Below are positions 17,830 to 26,491 of a stretch of DNA of 64,000 nt, in pieces. A model generated the notes under the pieces. The model worked only from the letters and a program-made list of their open reading frames with translations. It was not told where the DNA came from and searched no databases. The number at the start of each line of letters is the position of its first letter. Position 1 is the first letter of the stretch. The position numbers and the translations under genes are program-made. Source of the DNA: Zobellia amurskyensis (GTDB lineage Bacteria > Bacteroidota > Bacteroidia > Flavobacteriales > Flavobacteriaceae); the NCBI RefSeq assembly GCF_009725985.1, contig NZ_RCNR01000015.1, forward strand, positions 36,283 to 100,282, in the 5' to 3' direction.

Positions 17830-18141
17830 TTACACTTGTGGAGGAGGCCGGGTAAACCGGTTATTGGCTAAAAATCGGTTCTCAAAGACAAGCTGTGGTG
17901 TGTTGTTAGAGAACTTTTGTTCAAAAAGATAAAATTCCGTTTGTGGTAGAACCGGAGATTCCGTTTTTAAAAGCGGAGTAAAATTAACCGCTGTGGTAAT
18001 ATGACAAACCTCGCAATGTTGCGCATCGGAATCGTCAATATGATGGGTAAGCGCATGTAGCCCTGCCACTTTGAATAACAAAAACAAAGCGACAAAAAAC
18101 ATAGAAACTAAATTCTTGCTGCTTTTCATCATAAGCGACAA
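17830..18141 (-). CDS. small secreted His/Cys-rich protein, possible metal binder
   Basis: 103 aa. N-terminal hydrophobic segment (about 10-28, MFFVALFLLFKVAGL inside it) followed at once by a histidine/cysteine cluster: H29, H33, H34, H42, C43, C46, H47 (HCEVCH). The C-terminal half is plain and ends in RPPPQV. I do not recognise a named family. The H-x3-HH...HCxxCH cluster next to a membrane anchor, upstream of a TonB receptor/ABC operon on the same strand, suggests periplasmic metal binding or sensing. A second methionine at residue 5 may be the true start. Confidence 0.6.
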   Translation of the reverse strand: MSLMMKSSKNLVSMFFVALFLLFKVAGLHALTHHIDDSDAQHCEVCHITTAVNFTPLLKTESPVLPQTEFYLFEQKFSNNTPQLVFENRFLANNRFTRPPPQV

Positions 18142-18501
18142 ATGTAAATAATACTTTAAATTATTAATGAGGTTTGAACAAAAATTACTTCAATATAAAT
18201 TTAACCGAAGTTTAAAAACACAGTTGTCAACCTTTATAGAAACCTTACTAACACCTTCTACTAAAACAAGTTAAAGACTATTACATTCATCTTATAATTA
18301 AATACTATTTTTAAATATGACTTTGACTTGTGAATAGATAGATGTTATCTTGGTATCTACTGTGCGTAAAGAATTTTGGCCGGATGCTCTCCTATAGGTG
18401 TTTTTACTTCTGATGCGAATGTAATTACGGATGAATCCCCATTAATCTATGGTCCAGAAACACAGCTCCTAAAGTGATTCTTTTGCCATTTTGATCTACT
18501 T
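18142..18501 (-). pseudogene. 360-base gap with a short broken coding remnant at 18358-18500
   Basis: On the minus strand just past the FAD oxidoreductase stop, one frame reads EIEVDQNGKRITLGAVFLDH then RLMGIHP and stops. A shifted frame continues GDSSVITFASEVKTPIGEHP then AKILYAQ and a stop near 18358. Together they look like the C-terminus of a degraded protein; I cannot identify it. The remainder (18142-18357) is AT-rich and I see nothing in it. Confidence 0.35.
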
Positions 18502-20160
18502 CTATTTCTTTAAAATTTGTCCTTTTTTTTCTAAAGTATTTTTAAGTATGCTATAGTCCACATCTTGTACAGCCACATTATTATCTATTGCCAATATAGC
18601 TGCCGCTGCTGCAGATTGGCCCAAGATCATGAAAACGGGTTCCATGCGAATGGATCCAAAAGCAATATGGCTAGATGATACACAAACAGGAACCAGTAGG
18701 TTAGTGCATTCTTCTTTTTTTGGTAGCAATGAACCATAAGAAATTGCGTAAGAACCTTTTGTATCAACACCGATATCCCCCTCATTTTGAACAAAACCAT
18801 CAGCTTTAATATAACGTTGCGCGTTGTGCGAATCCATTTTATAAGATCCCATTCCAACTGAATTTGGTGTCGGACGTTTTTTTAATAATTCATTTTCGGT
18901 CATCACATGTTGTCCGATCATTCTTCGTGCTTCTCTAACATATATTTGATGCGGCCAATTTCCGTTATCGGTAAACTCGTCCTTTGCCAAACCCCATTTT
19001 TGCATTTCAGTTTGAATATCTTTTGGGATTCTTGGGTCATTTGCTACAAACCAGTAAAATCCTTTTTGATAGTCTTCATGTTCTTTAATGATTTCTTTTC
19101 TTCGCTCATATGAGGCTTCTGGATAGTCATAATTCATTCCAATATTATCGCTACTTAAAGGACCGTGGTTATTGGTGTCTGTTTTGTAGTTGGGAATGCC
19201 ATCAAATTTTTCGAAAAAATCTTTCCGTCCTGTCGCTAATGATCGTGCTAATAACTCATATTGCAAAGGATCATAATTATCAGGTTTTGGAAAGGGCAGT
19301 CTATTTTCTTCATGGTTGGTCATGCACGTTCTAAAGCAATAGGCCTGAATCTTATTATCGCCACTGTGTTTTTCTCCCGGAGACTCGGTAGAAATCCTTG
19401 GCAATACTCCACTAGATGGGTCACCCGGAATTACATAGGGTGAAATATCCGATTGAAACCAATGTTTGTGATGTAAAACCCCTGTTTGTACACCGTTCCA
19501 CTCCTCATCATAAACACTGCTAGCTTCTCTACCCACGTGGTAACTAATGCCTGCTGCAGCCATTAAATCGCCTTCGTATGTGGCATCTAAGAACATTTTT
19601 CCTGTATAGGTTTTTCCGCTTAAGGTTGTAATTGAAACAATCTTCCCGTCTTTAAGTATTACCCCATTTTCACGATTAAGCCATTCATCCCTATCAACTT
19701 GAATTTTATATTCTTCAACAAAATCTTCAAAAATACGCTCTGCAACGCTAGGTTCAAATATCCACATCGTACGACTTTCGCCGTCCATTGCTCTTGTACC
19801 TTGTCCCTTGTTGCCATAAGCCTCTTTTGGCTGCCACTTCCAGGCCTCTATGGAGTTGTAGTGCATAAAAACTCTATGGTAAAATTCTCTAGATAAACCG
19901 CCAATTACACTTTTGTCACCGGTATCAGTCCATCCTAAACCTCCTGAAGTTAGACCTCCTAGATGTATATCTGGGGAAACTACAAGTACAGATTTCCCAG
20001 ATTTTTTAGCTTCTACGGCAGCAATAATAGCTGCTGAAGTCCCTCCATAAATTATAATATCAGCGGAGGACGTAGCCGCCTTTTTTTGACTATTTAAGAT
20101 GTGAGGAAAGGTTAGTAAGAGAGTTAATACTATGATGTATATGGACGTTATATTTTTCAT
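18502..20160 (-). CDS. FAD-dependent oxidoreductase (FAD_oxidored family), secreted
   Basis: 552 aa with a signal peptide (about 1-24, IIVLTLLLTFPHILNS) and a Rossmann FAD-binding start DIIIYGGTSAAIIAAVEAKK (a GxxxA variant of GxGxxG). The family motifs GGLTSGGLGWTDTG and FLDATYEGDLMAAAG near residues 67 and 190 follow. C-terminal PVCVSSSHIAFGSIRMEPVF is the second FAD contact. Family members are common in marine Bacteroidota near sulfatases and polysaccharide lyases and are often misannotated as xanthan lyase; no such gene is adjacent here. Substrate unknown. Confidence 0.85.
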   Translation of the reverse strand: MKNITSIYIIVLTLLLTFPHILNSQKKAATSSADIIIYGGTSAAIIAAVEAKKSGKSVLVVSPDIHLGGLTSGGLGWTDTGDKSVIGGLSREFYHRVFMHYNSIEAWKWQPKEAYGNKGQGTRAMDGESRTMWIFEPSVAERIFEDFVEEYKIQVDRDEWLNRENGVILKDGKIVSITTLSGKTYTGKMFLDATYEGDLMAAAGISYHVGREASSVYDEEWNGVQTGVLHHKHWFQSDISPYVIPGDPSSGVLPRISTESPGEKHSGDNKIQAYCFRTCMTNHEENRLPFPKPDNYDPLQYELLARSLATGRKDFFEKFDGIPNYKTDTNNHGPLSSDNIGMNYDYPEASYERRKEIIKEHEDYQKGFYWFVANDPRIPKDIQTEMQKWGLAKDEFTDNGNWPHQIYVREARRMIGQHVMTENELLKKRPTPNSVGMGSYKMDSHNAQRYIKADGFVQNEGDIGVDTKGSYAISYGSLLPKKEECTNLLVPVCVSSSHIAFGSIRMEPVFMILGQSAAAAAILAIDNNVAVQDVDYSILKNTLEKKGQILKK

Positions 20161-20383
20161 AGTCTAAACTTACTAAATTTGTAGAACATGTGTTTGCATA
20201 GCATAAAATAGAGAAATTCTTTATTTTTTTGAGTGAACTATTGAGTGGAGTAACTTCTTCTTTTTCTGAATTTTCATTTTCCTAAAACGTGTTTTACCCA
20301 ATGCTATTTCTATAGGTTGAGGGGGTAAACAGAAAACGTTTTAATGAATACCTTTTGATGGATGAAGTTGTTGCTTAACAAGC

Positions 20384-21685
20384 CTAACGAACTCGCAAAG
20401 GTTTAAAATTTATGAATACTATGGTGTAGATGAAGAGCAGCAGTAAATACCACGTATTGGAAACCAAATCTATATAGTCGATTTTTCCGTTTGAAAAGCT
20501 TAAAATCATTAAAACCTGAGCTCCATAGGGCAGTAGACCTTGAAAAATACAAGCGAAAATATCTAAAATTGAAGCGGTCTTTTTATTGTCCAATCCATAC
20601 TCATCATTAATGGTTTTAGCAATGGGGCCGGCAATGATGATAGAAACCGTGTTATTGGCGATGGCCATATTAATAGTACTCACTAAAGAGGCAATGCCTA
20701 GTTGTGCCGTTTTTTTGTTTTTGATAAGCTTTTTTATTTTGACCAATATAAACTCAATACCTCCGTTTCGTTCTACCAAAGCTGCCAATCCACCTGTTAA
20801 TAGTGATAGCAAGAAAATCTCTGTCATGTTTGTAAAGCCCGTATAGGCAATTGTAGTCGATTCTATAAGGGTGAAATCACCATAAATAATCCCTAAAAGC
20901 CCCGCAAATAGCGAACCTAAAAGCAAGGTCACAAAAACGTTCACTCCTACAATAGATAGGATAATTACCAATAGGTAGGGTATTATTTTGATGACCGAAT
21001 AGCTATAAACTACAGCCTCTGTTTGACCGGACCGTAATCCTAAACCTTGAAAAACTAAAATTGCGATAGTAAATAGGGCAGCAGGTACAGCAATTTTAAT
21101 GTTCTGTTTAAACTTATCGCTCATTTTACAACCTAAGGATTGTGTAGCGGCAATGGTAGTATCCGAAATCACCGATAAGTTATCCCCAAACATACTACCC
21201 CCTAATAATGCGCCACATAAAATGGCTAAATCCGCACCGCTCTTATCGGCAAATCCCACAACAATTGGTGCTAAAGCAACAATGGCACCCACCGAAGTTC
21301 CCGTAGAAACCGATAAAAACCCCGCAATGATAAAAATGCCCACATAGATATATTGAATGGCAATAAAATCTAATCCCATGTTCACGATGGCATCAACACT
21401 ACCGGTTTCGTTAGTAATTGCAGCGAATGCACCCGCTAACAAATAGATCAAACACATGGTTAGTATTTTATCATCTCCGCAGCCTTTTAAAAGGGTTTTT
21501 ATTTTGGAATTTATGGATTGTCTAAACAGCAAGAAGGCGGCAATTATCCCAACGATTACTGCAATGGGAGCAGGTAACGCATAGAAATCGTTTTGGTATA
21601 TGCCCACACCTAAAAACGTAAATACGAATACAAATAAGGGGATAAGCGCTAAAAATTTGGGAGATCTTTCTTTTGTGTTTGCCAT
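20384..21685 (-). CDS. NhaC-family transporter, possible methionine transporter (MetT-like)
   Basis: 433-aa polytopic protein with about 11-12 TM helices. NhaC family signatures: FAAITNETGSVDAIVNMGLD, FLSVSTGTSVGAIVALAPIV, and GGSMFGDNLSVISDTTIAAT with the conserved ion-site GDN. Family members are usually annotated Na+/H+ antiporters, but the MetT branch carries methionine and is placed under SAM riboswitches in other bacteria. The SAM-riboswitch-like leader found at 21760-21829 makes methionine uptake the better guess here; this is inference. Single gene, 75 bases after the leader. Confidence 0.8.
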   Translation of the reverse strand: MANTKERSPKFLALIPLFVFVFTFLGVGIYQNDFYALPAPIAVIVGIIAAFLLFRQSINSKIKTLLKGCGDDKILTMCLIYLLAGAFAAITNETGSVDAIVNMGLDFIAIQYIYVGIFIIAGFLSVSTGTSVGAIVALAPIVVGFADKSGADLAILCGALLGGSMFGDNLSVISDTTIAATQSLGCKMSDKFKQNIKIAVPAALFTIAILVFQGLGLRSGQTEAVVYSYSVIKIIPYLLVIILSIVGVNVFVTLLLGSLFAGLLGIIYGDFTLIESTTIAYTGFTNMTEIFLLSLLTGGLAALVERNGGIEFILVKIKKLIKNKKTAQLGIASLVSTINMAIANNTVSIIIAGPIAKTINDEYGLDNKKTASILDIFACIFQGLLPYGAQVLMILSFSNGKIDYIDLVSNTWYLLLLFIYTIVFINFKPLRVR

Positions 21686-21759
21686 TTCTTACTTCATTCT
21701 AAAAGGAAATAGCGGCAAATAAGTAGAAATATGAGTTAACATTTGTTCCAACTAATTGG

Positions 21760-21829
21760 CTTATCTCTTTAGCACCTTGCTCGTTATTGCAGGTTGCTAT
21801 CTCCTTTTTTTAGAGATTCTTGATAATTA
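21760..21829 (-). ncRNA. SAM-I/SAM-I-IV-like riboswitch (compact form)
   Basis: Minus-strand leader of the NhaC-family gene. P1 UUAUC (21826-21822) pairs with GAUAA (21765-21761). UUAUCAAGA opens the element as in SAM-I RNAs. A hairpin AUCUC...GGAGAU stands for P2. The conserved core AGCAACC...AGGUGCUAA flanks a small P3 (UGC/GCA). No P4 arm is visible between GCUAA and P1, and P2 is too short for the usual pseudoknot, so it is either a minimal variant or a decayed copy. A CCAA-UUAG-UUGG mini-hairpin follows directly. Confidence 0.55.
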
Positions 21830-22191
21830 TTTAAGGCGGCAAAAATAAGATATAAGAACTATCTACTACTCTTAAAAAGAGTTAATTTACTTAGATGGGT
21901 CCAATGTCTAAAATAACTCTATTCTATCCATTGAAATCAGCAAAAGCCCAATCGACTGAATGTTCATGTTATGTGTATAAGAAAAATTGATTTGGACGCC
22001 ACAGTAGGGTAGAGGGCTATCAAATTTTTACTGTTACTTTTCGTCAGATAAACTCAGTTTAAAGTTTCATCCCTATAATATTATTACAGTGTCCTACAAT
22101 AATGCCATTAATGCATTAAATTTCAATTCTAGCTTAGATTATGATTTAATTTATTGAAGGAATCTACCTGTAACTCGAAAGACAATATAAA
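21830..22191. other. noncoding gap
   Basis: AT-rich 360 bases between the riboswitch leader and the stop of the receiver-domain gene (minus strand). It must hold the promoter of the NhaC-family gene; I see no gene, tRNA or clear repeat in it. Confidence 0.4.
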
Positions 22192-22569
22192 TTATGCGGT
22201 CATTCTCCCCCCATATATTCTATTATAAACAAAATCTATAGAATTATGGAGTTCACCTTTTGTAAAGGGCTTGCTTATAAAATCTACACAGCCAAGTTCC
22301 CTGGCTACCACTTCAAATTCCTGTTTGGTAGAACTTGATATAAATGGCATGCGATTACCGAACATTTCAAGAAATGAAAATCCGTTCATACCTGGCATTT
22401 CTATATCGGCCATGACTACCTGTGGTTTCGCTAATTGTATATGTACCCAAGCATCATAAGAATCTTCAAAGGTAAGTACACTACGGACTAATGGATGTGA
22501 TTTGGCAAGCTTTTCTGCTAATGACAGCCATAAAGGGGAGTCATCAACAATAATTAATTCAAGTTTCAT
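22192..22569 (-). CDS. stand-alone response-regulator receiver (CheY-like)
   Basis: 125 aa, receiver domain only. Acidic pair D9-D10, phosphoacceptor D55 in VVMADIEMPGMNGF, conserved switch serine in FISSST and lysine K100 in ISKPF are all present, so it should be phosphorylated normally. There is no output domain. No kinase is adjacent; the GAF histidine kinase at 26492 also lacks a partner and is the nearest candidate, which is a guess. Confidence 0.88.
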   Translation of the reverse strand: MKLELIIVDDSPLWLSLAEKLAKSHPLVRSVLTFEDSYDAWVHIQLAKPQVVMADIEMPGMNGFSFLEMFGNRMPFISSSTKQEFEVVARELGCVDFISKPFTKGELHNSIDFVYNRIYGGRMTA

Positions 22570-22970
22570 AACTAATAAATTAGAGTTTTCAGATTTGAGG
22601 TTTGAGAGACGAAAATTACCGCTAAGCTTAATTCCGAGAAATATATTCGGATAAAAGACTAAAAATTTGCTTGAAATGTTAAAAGATACCTTTCAACGCC
22701 TTAAAAACATGAAGAACTTAAATTTTACGTTTCAGGCTAACTGCTGATTTAATCGATTATAATACCCTAATCAATCTATCACCTAACAGTATTCCAAATG
22801 TGCTAACTCCATTTACCAAAATCTATAAAACTATTTAACTAAATGTGGCGCATGAATAGCTATTGATTTATATAAAAAAAGATTCTTTGTACCCAACAAT
22901 ATTTAGATACTAAGAATCTTTAGAAGATAGGTAATACCACATACGATATACTACCTCAATAAACTAACCA
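22570..22970. other. noncoding gap with the pyruvate-oxidase terminator
   Basis: 400 bases. The only feature I can support is the inverted repeat at 22874-22921 (separate entry). The rest is AT-rich and probably contains the promoter for the receiver-domain gene. Confidence 0.4.
22874..22921 (-). terminator. rho-independent terminator of the pyruvate oxidase operon
   Basis: AAAGATTCTT (22878-22887) and AAGAATCTTT (22912-22921) form a perfect 10-bp stem with a 24-base loop; on the minus strand the stem is followed by seven U (A7 at 22874-22880). It lies 50 bases past the pyruvate oxidase stop. Confidence 0.7.
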
Positions 22971-24716
22971 TTAGTCAAAATACGACTGTAGTTCCTTTTT
23001 CAAGTTCCCCCATTGTTTTTTATCGCCACTAATTACCTGTCCGACTTCTTTTAATTTGGAAGTTCCGAAACCAATAGCTTCTTTTATTCCAATATGAGGA
23101 GGCAAGGATAAAGCGCCACTACTAACTACGGCATCTATTATAAAAGGTTTTTTACTATTCTTAGCCTGTAGTATGGCGGCATCAATATCTTTGGCATGTT
23201 CTACCCGTACACCTTCGCCACCACATAATCTAGCGTACTCGGCAAAGTTAACATTGGTTTCATGCAATGCATCTAGACTAGCTGCTAAACCAACTTGTTC
23301 CATTTCTAGTTTTACAAAGCTTAATTCAGAATTATTAAAGATGAGCACTTTTATAGGCAACTCATATTTAACAGCGGTTATAAAATCTTGCATCGCCATA
23401 TTAAAAGCCCCGTCACCGCTTAAACACCAAATTTCTTTTTTAGGATTAGCCATTTGCGCCCCAATTGCAGAAGGTAAGCCCACTGCCATAGAACCATGAT
23501 TAAAAGATCCTATTAAACGTCTTTGACTGTGAAAAGAGATATGATGAGCCGCCCAAATTGCCGAAGTTCCTGTTTCTACCGTAAAAATGGCATCATTAGA
23601 AGCATGTTCGTTTACCAAATCTGCAAATATCTGCGGGTGTAAGGGTTCATTCTCGCGAGTAGGGGAAGCCTGTTCCTTCATGTTGTCTCGCCAATCCTCA
23701 AAATTCTTTCTTAGTTTATCAATAAAAGTGGTATCCTCTTTTTGTTCAACTTTAGGATTAAGGATTCTCAAAAAGGAAGAAATATCGCTCCAAACTCCTA
23801 AAGAGACAGCGGTTCTGTTGCCTATATTTTCTTGGCGAATATCTACTTGAATCGTTTTTGTTTCATGCGGAAGAAAATCGATATATGGAAAATCCGTTCC
23901 CAGCATCAATAGCAAATCGCACTTCATTACCGCATTATATCCTGATGGATTTCCTATCAACCCGGTTAACCCAACTACATTATCCGTGTCATGGTCAAAA
24001 ATATCACTAGCTCGAAGGCTGTGGGTGATGGGTGCATTCAGTTTTTTTGATAATTCAATTACTGCAGCTCTGCTTTCGCGACAACCATCACCAGCTAAAA
24101 TACCTACTGTTTTCGCACTGTTCAGAAGCATAGCAGCTTCCATAACTGTAGATTCATCTGGAACCAAACGGGATACATATTTTTTGATTGGATGAACAAA
24201 TTGCTCATTCTCGGCTTTCATTTCCGCTACATTTGCCGGTAATTCAATTCTGCACACCGCATTATTTGCCATTGCAATTTTAATGGCACGTTGTATGACC
24301 ATTGGGGCTTGCTCTGGAGTTTCAATAATTGCCTGATAATCGCAAACATCATCAAATACCTTTTTCAAATCAACCTCTTGAAAAAAACTTGTTCCTTGTT
24401 GTTTCTGATTGATTTGTCCCGTAATGGCAATCACCGGAGTTCGTTCTTTTTTCGCATTATAAAGTCCGTTTATTAAATGCAGTGCTCCAGGACCAACCGT
24501 ACCCGCGCAGACGGCTAAATTTTCTGTGGTTTGGCTATGTCCAAAGGCGGCAAAAGAGGCATTTCCTTCATGTTTCATACCTATCCAATCCACACCATCA
24601 CGTTCTTCAATGGCCTTTACAAAAAAGTTAAGGGCATCACCCGTAACTCCATATACTTTTTCTACGCCAACACCTTGTAAAATATCCAGTAATTGTTCTG
24701 ATACATTTTTACTCAT
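22971..24716 (-). CDS. poxB: thiamine-diphosphate-dependent pyruvate oxidase
   Basis: 581-aa ThDP enzyme of the POX/acetolactate synthase family, of the pyruvate oxidase (PoxB) type. The N-terminal PYR domain has VYGVTGDALNFFVKAIEE and the catalytic glutamate in GMKHEGNASFAAFG. The central domain (about 190-340) follows. The C-terminal PP domain carries the ThDP motif GDGAFNMAMQDF ... NN. It would convert pyruvate to acetate and CO2 (quinone-linked) or to acetyl phosphate. It lies downstream of a flavodoxin-fold reductase and a small membrane protein in one operon, which could supply or accept electrons. Confidence 0.88.
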   Translation of the reverse strand: MSKNVSEQLLDILQGVGVEKVYGVTGDALNFFVKAIEERDGVDWIGMKHEGNASFAAFGHSQTTENLAVCAGTVGPGALHLINGLYNAKKERTPVIAITGQINQKQQGTSFFQEVDLKKVFDDVCDYQAIIETPEQAPMVIQRAIKIAMANNAVCRIELPANVAEMKAENEQFVHPIKKYVSRLVPDESTVMEAAMLLNSAKTVGILAGDGCRESRAAVIELSKKLNAPITHSLRASDIFDHDTDNVVGLTGLIGNPSGYNAVMKCDLLLMLGTDFPYIDFLPHETKTIQVDIRQENIGNRTAVSLGVWSDISSFLRILNPKVEQKEDTTFIDKLRKNFEDWRDNMKEQASPTRENEPLHPQIFADLVNEHASNDAIFTVETGTSAIWAAHHISFHSQRRLIGSFNHGSMAVGLPSAIGAQMANPKKEIWCLSGDGAFNMAMQDFITAVKYELPIKVLIFNNSELSFVKLEMEQVGLAASLDALHETNVNFAEYARLCGGEGVRVEHAKDIDAAILQAKNSKKPFIIDAVVSSGALSLPPHIGIKEAIGFGTSKLKEVGQVISGDKKQWGNLKKELQSYFD

Positions 24717-24764
24717 AATAGTTCTCTTTTTATTTTAAAATTGGATGATCAGTACATCCGTTAT

Positions 24765-25499
24765 TTATCTGTATTCAGGATTTTCAAAATTCCAACGTGT
24801 ACCGTCATCCCATTCTTTTCTGGAGTTTCCGTATGATGGATAGCCATCGTTATCTTTCAACATTTTGGCTAGGTGCATTAAGTTGTAGCTCATAAAAGTG
24901 GTGTTCCGGTTAGTGAATTCTGAATCAAAACCTACTGGCGGGTCAATACTTTCTCCTTTCCATTCCGTGTCACCATAACTAGGTCCTGGACCAACTTTTC
25001 CGATCCAACCGGCATCTGCTTGCGGCGGAATACTATATCCTAAATGTTGTAGCGCATATAACATGCCCATAGAGCAATGCTTTACTCCATCTTCGTTCCC
25101 GGTAACAATACATCCACCAGCTTTACCGTAGTACACATATTGTCCTTTATCACTCTGGTAACCGCTCATGGCATATAAGCGCTCAATGAGTTTTGATGCT
25201 ATTGAGGAACGCTCGCCCAGCCAAATTGGAGTTCCTATAACAAGAATATCTGCAGCTTTTATCTTATGATATATTCCGGGCCACTCATCTTTGTCATAAC
25301 CCTCTTTGGTCATATCTGGTTGTACACCAACCGGAATATCATAATCCGCCAAGCGTAAAACCTCAACAACTACACCTTCAGATTCCAGAATTTTAATGGA
25401 TACGTCCATTAGGTTTTGGGTGTGACTTTTTACAGGCGATTTTTTTAAGGTACAGTTTACAAACACTGCTTTTAACGAACTGAAGTCTATTTTTTTCAT
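24765..25499 (-). CDS. NAD(P)H-dependent FMN reductase / flavodoxin-fold oxidoreductase
   Basis: 244 aa, flavodoxin-like fold. FVNCTLKKSPVKSHTQNL is the FMN phosphate-binding loop, ADILVIGTPIWLGERSSIAS the second flavin loop, and GGCIVTGNEDGVKHCSMGML the third. It is longer than simple NADPH-FMN reductases (about 180 aa) because of a C-terminal extension rich in aromatic residues (SYGNSRKEWDDGTRWNFENP). Middle gene of the operon, with 14 bases to the upstream membrane protein gene and 48 to pyruvate oxidase. Confidence 0.82.
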   Translation of the reverse strand: MKKIDFSSLKAVFVNCTLKKSPVKSHTQNLMDVSIKILESEGVVVEVLRLADYDIPVGVQPDMTKEGYDKDEWPGIYHKIKAADILVIGTPIWLGERSSIASKLIERLYAMSGYQSDKGQYVYYGKAGGCIVTGNEDGVKHCSMGMLYALQHLGYSIPPQADAGWIGKVGPGPSYGDTEWKGESIDPPVGFDSEFTNRNTTFMSYNLMHLAKMLKDNDGYPSYGNSRKEWDDGTRWNFENPEYR

Positions 25500-25513
25500 A
25501 TGTATTTTTGCTA

Positions 25514-25930
25514 TTATTTTCCTATTGTTTTAACCGTGACCACACCAAATACAATGTGACCTATAAGCATGGCTACTAACCGCATTGGTAAAGAACCATC
25601 CATTGGTGGCATTTCTAACATCATGCCCATAACTTTCATTCCTAATTGTGCTACGATAACTGCCGCGACACCAAAAACGATGCCCTTAAACCAAAGGTTT
25701 TCAATACTTACATTTGGTACAAAAATATATCCGTAGCCCAATGCAAAGAGAATGCCCATCATAAAGTGCATTATCCACCCTACAATCAGCGGTACGCCCA
25801 TGGTGCCAGCTAATAATTTCCAAGGAGCCATTTCGGGCATGCCCATGTGCGGGGCAATCATCATAATAATGGTCATTACCACTGTTCCTAAAATTCCTGC
25901 TAGTACATACTTTGTTAATTGATTGTCCAT
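25514..25930 (-). CDS. small four-TM membrane protein (DUF6789-like)
   Basis: 138 aa with four predicted TM helices (YVLAGILGTVVMTIIMMIAP; VGWIMHFMMGILFALGYGYI; FKGIVFGVAAVIVAQLGMKV; LVAMLIGHIVFGVVTVKTIG), rich in methionine (MGMPEMAPW, MMLEMPPMDG). It resembles the DUF6789 family, whose role is unknown. First gene of the operon with the FMN reductase and pyruvate oxidase; the methionine-rich loops hint at metal or redox contact, which is speculative. Confidence 0.65.
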   Translation of the reverse strand: MDNQLTKYVLAGILGTVVMTIIMMIAPHMGMPEMAPWKLLAGTMGVPLIVGWIMHFMMGILFALGYGYIFVPNVSIENLWFKGIVFGVAAVIVAQLGMKVMGMMLEMPPMDGSLPMRLVAMLIGHIVFGVVTVKTIGK

Positions 25931-26491
25931 TTTAGTTTGGTTTAAAAATTAAATTTCACTTTCAAATAGTTCTGTCGTGCAATTATTGACGCCAATCGAA
26001 TTAAGGAAACTTCACATGAAACGCGTATCTAACTATGTAAAGCGTGTTTCAATTGGCATGATATCTATTAGTCATGATAGTGCAGAGAAACAGATGTGTA
26101 CAATGCAATAGGTAGGTATTTGATAGAAGGCTTCCAAAATCTATCAACAAGGCAATTGAAAAATGTTCTTATTTGTTGGGCAAGGTATAAGATATGCCCT
26201 CCGCCTCTTGACCCAATCAGTCTTATGATTGACGCAGATTTTTTGATTCAGTATTTTAAGAAAACAATTCTCTGGCCATAAGCCCCCTTTATAATGTCTC
26301 TTCTGTCATGTGAATAAGGAAGGATATAACCATATACAATAAAGTGGGTTGTGTTATTTTTAAATAAATATGTAGTATAAATCTTATGATTATAGTCCGT
26401 CAAGTAACGTAATACATATTTTTTTGCTTAGTTTGTAACTGCTAACCAAGGGGTAAAGGAGTTTCTTTTATCTTATATTTTGAAAAGTCGA
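25931..26491. other. 560-base divergent intergenic region
   Basis: It separates the pyruvate oxidase operon (-) from the histidine kinase gene (+) and must contain both promoters. An imperfect inverted pair, GCCAATCGAA near 25991 and TTCAATTGGC near 26047, and the related TGAAACGCG/CGTGTTTCA pair within it could be regulatory. I see no gene. Confidence 0.35.

Noticed and set aside
20384..21685. Plain Na+/H+ antiporter
   Set aside because: The family annotation alone allows it, but the SAM-riboswitch-like leader makes methionine transport a better working hypothesis; kept open.
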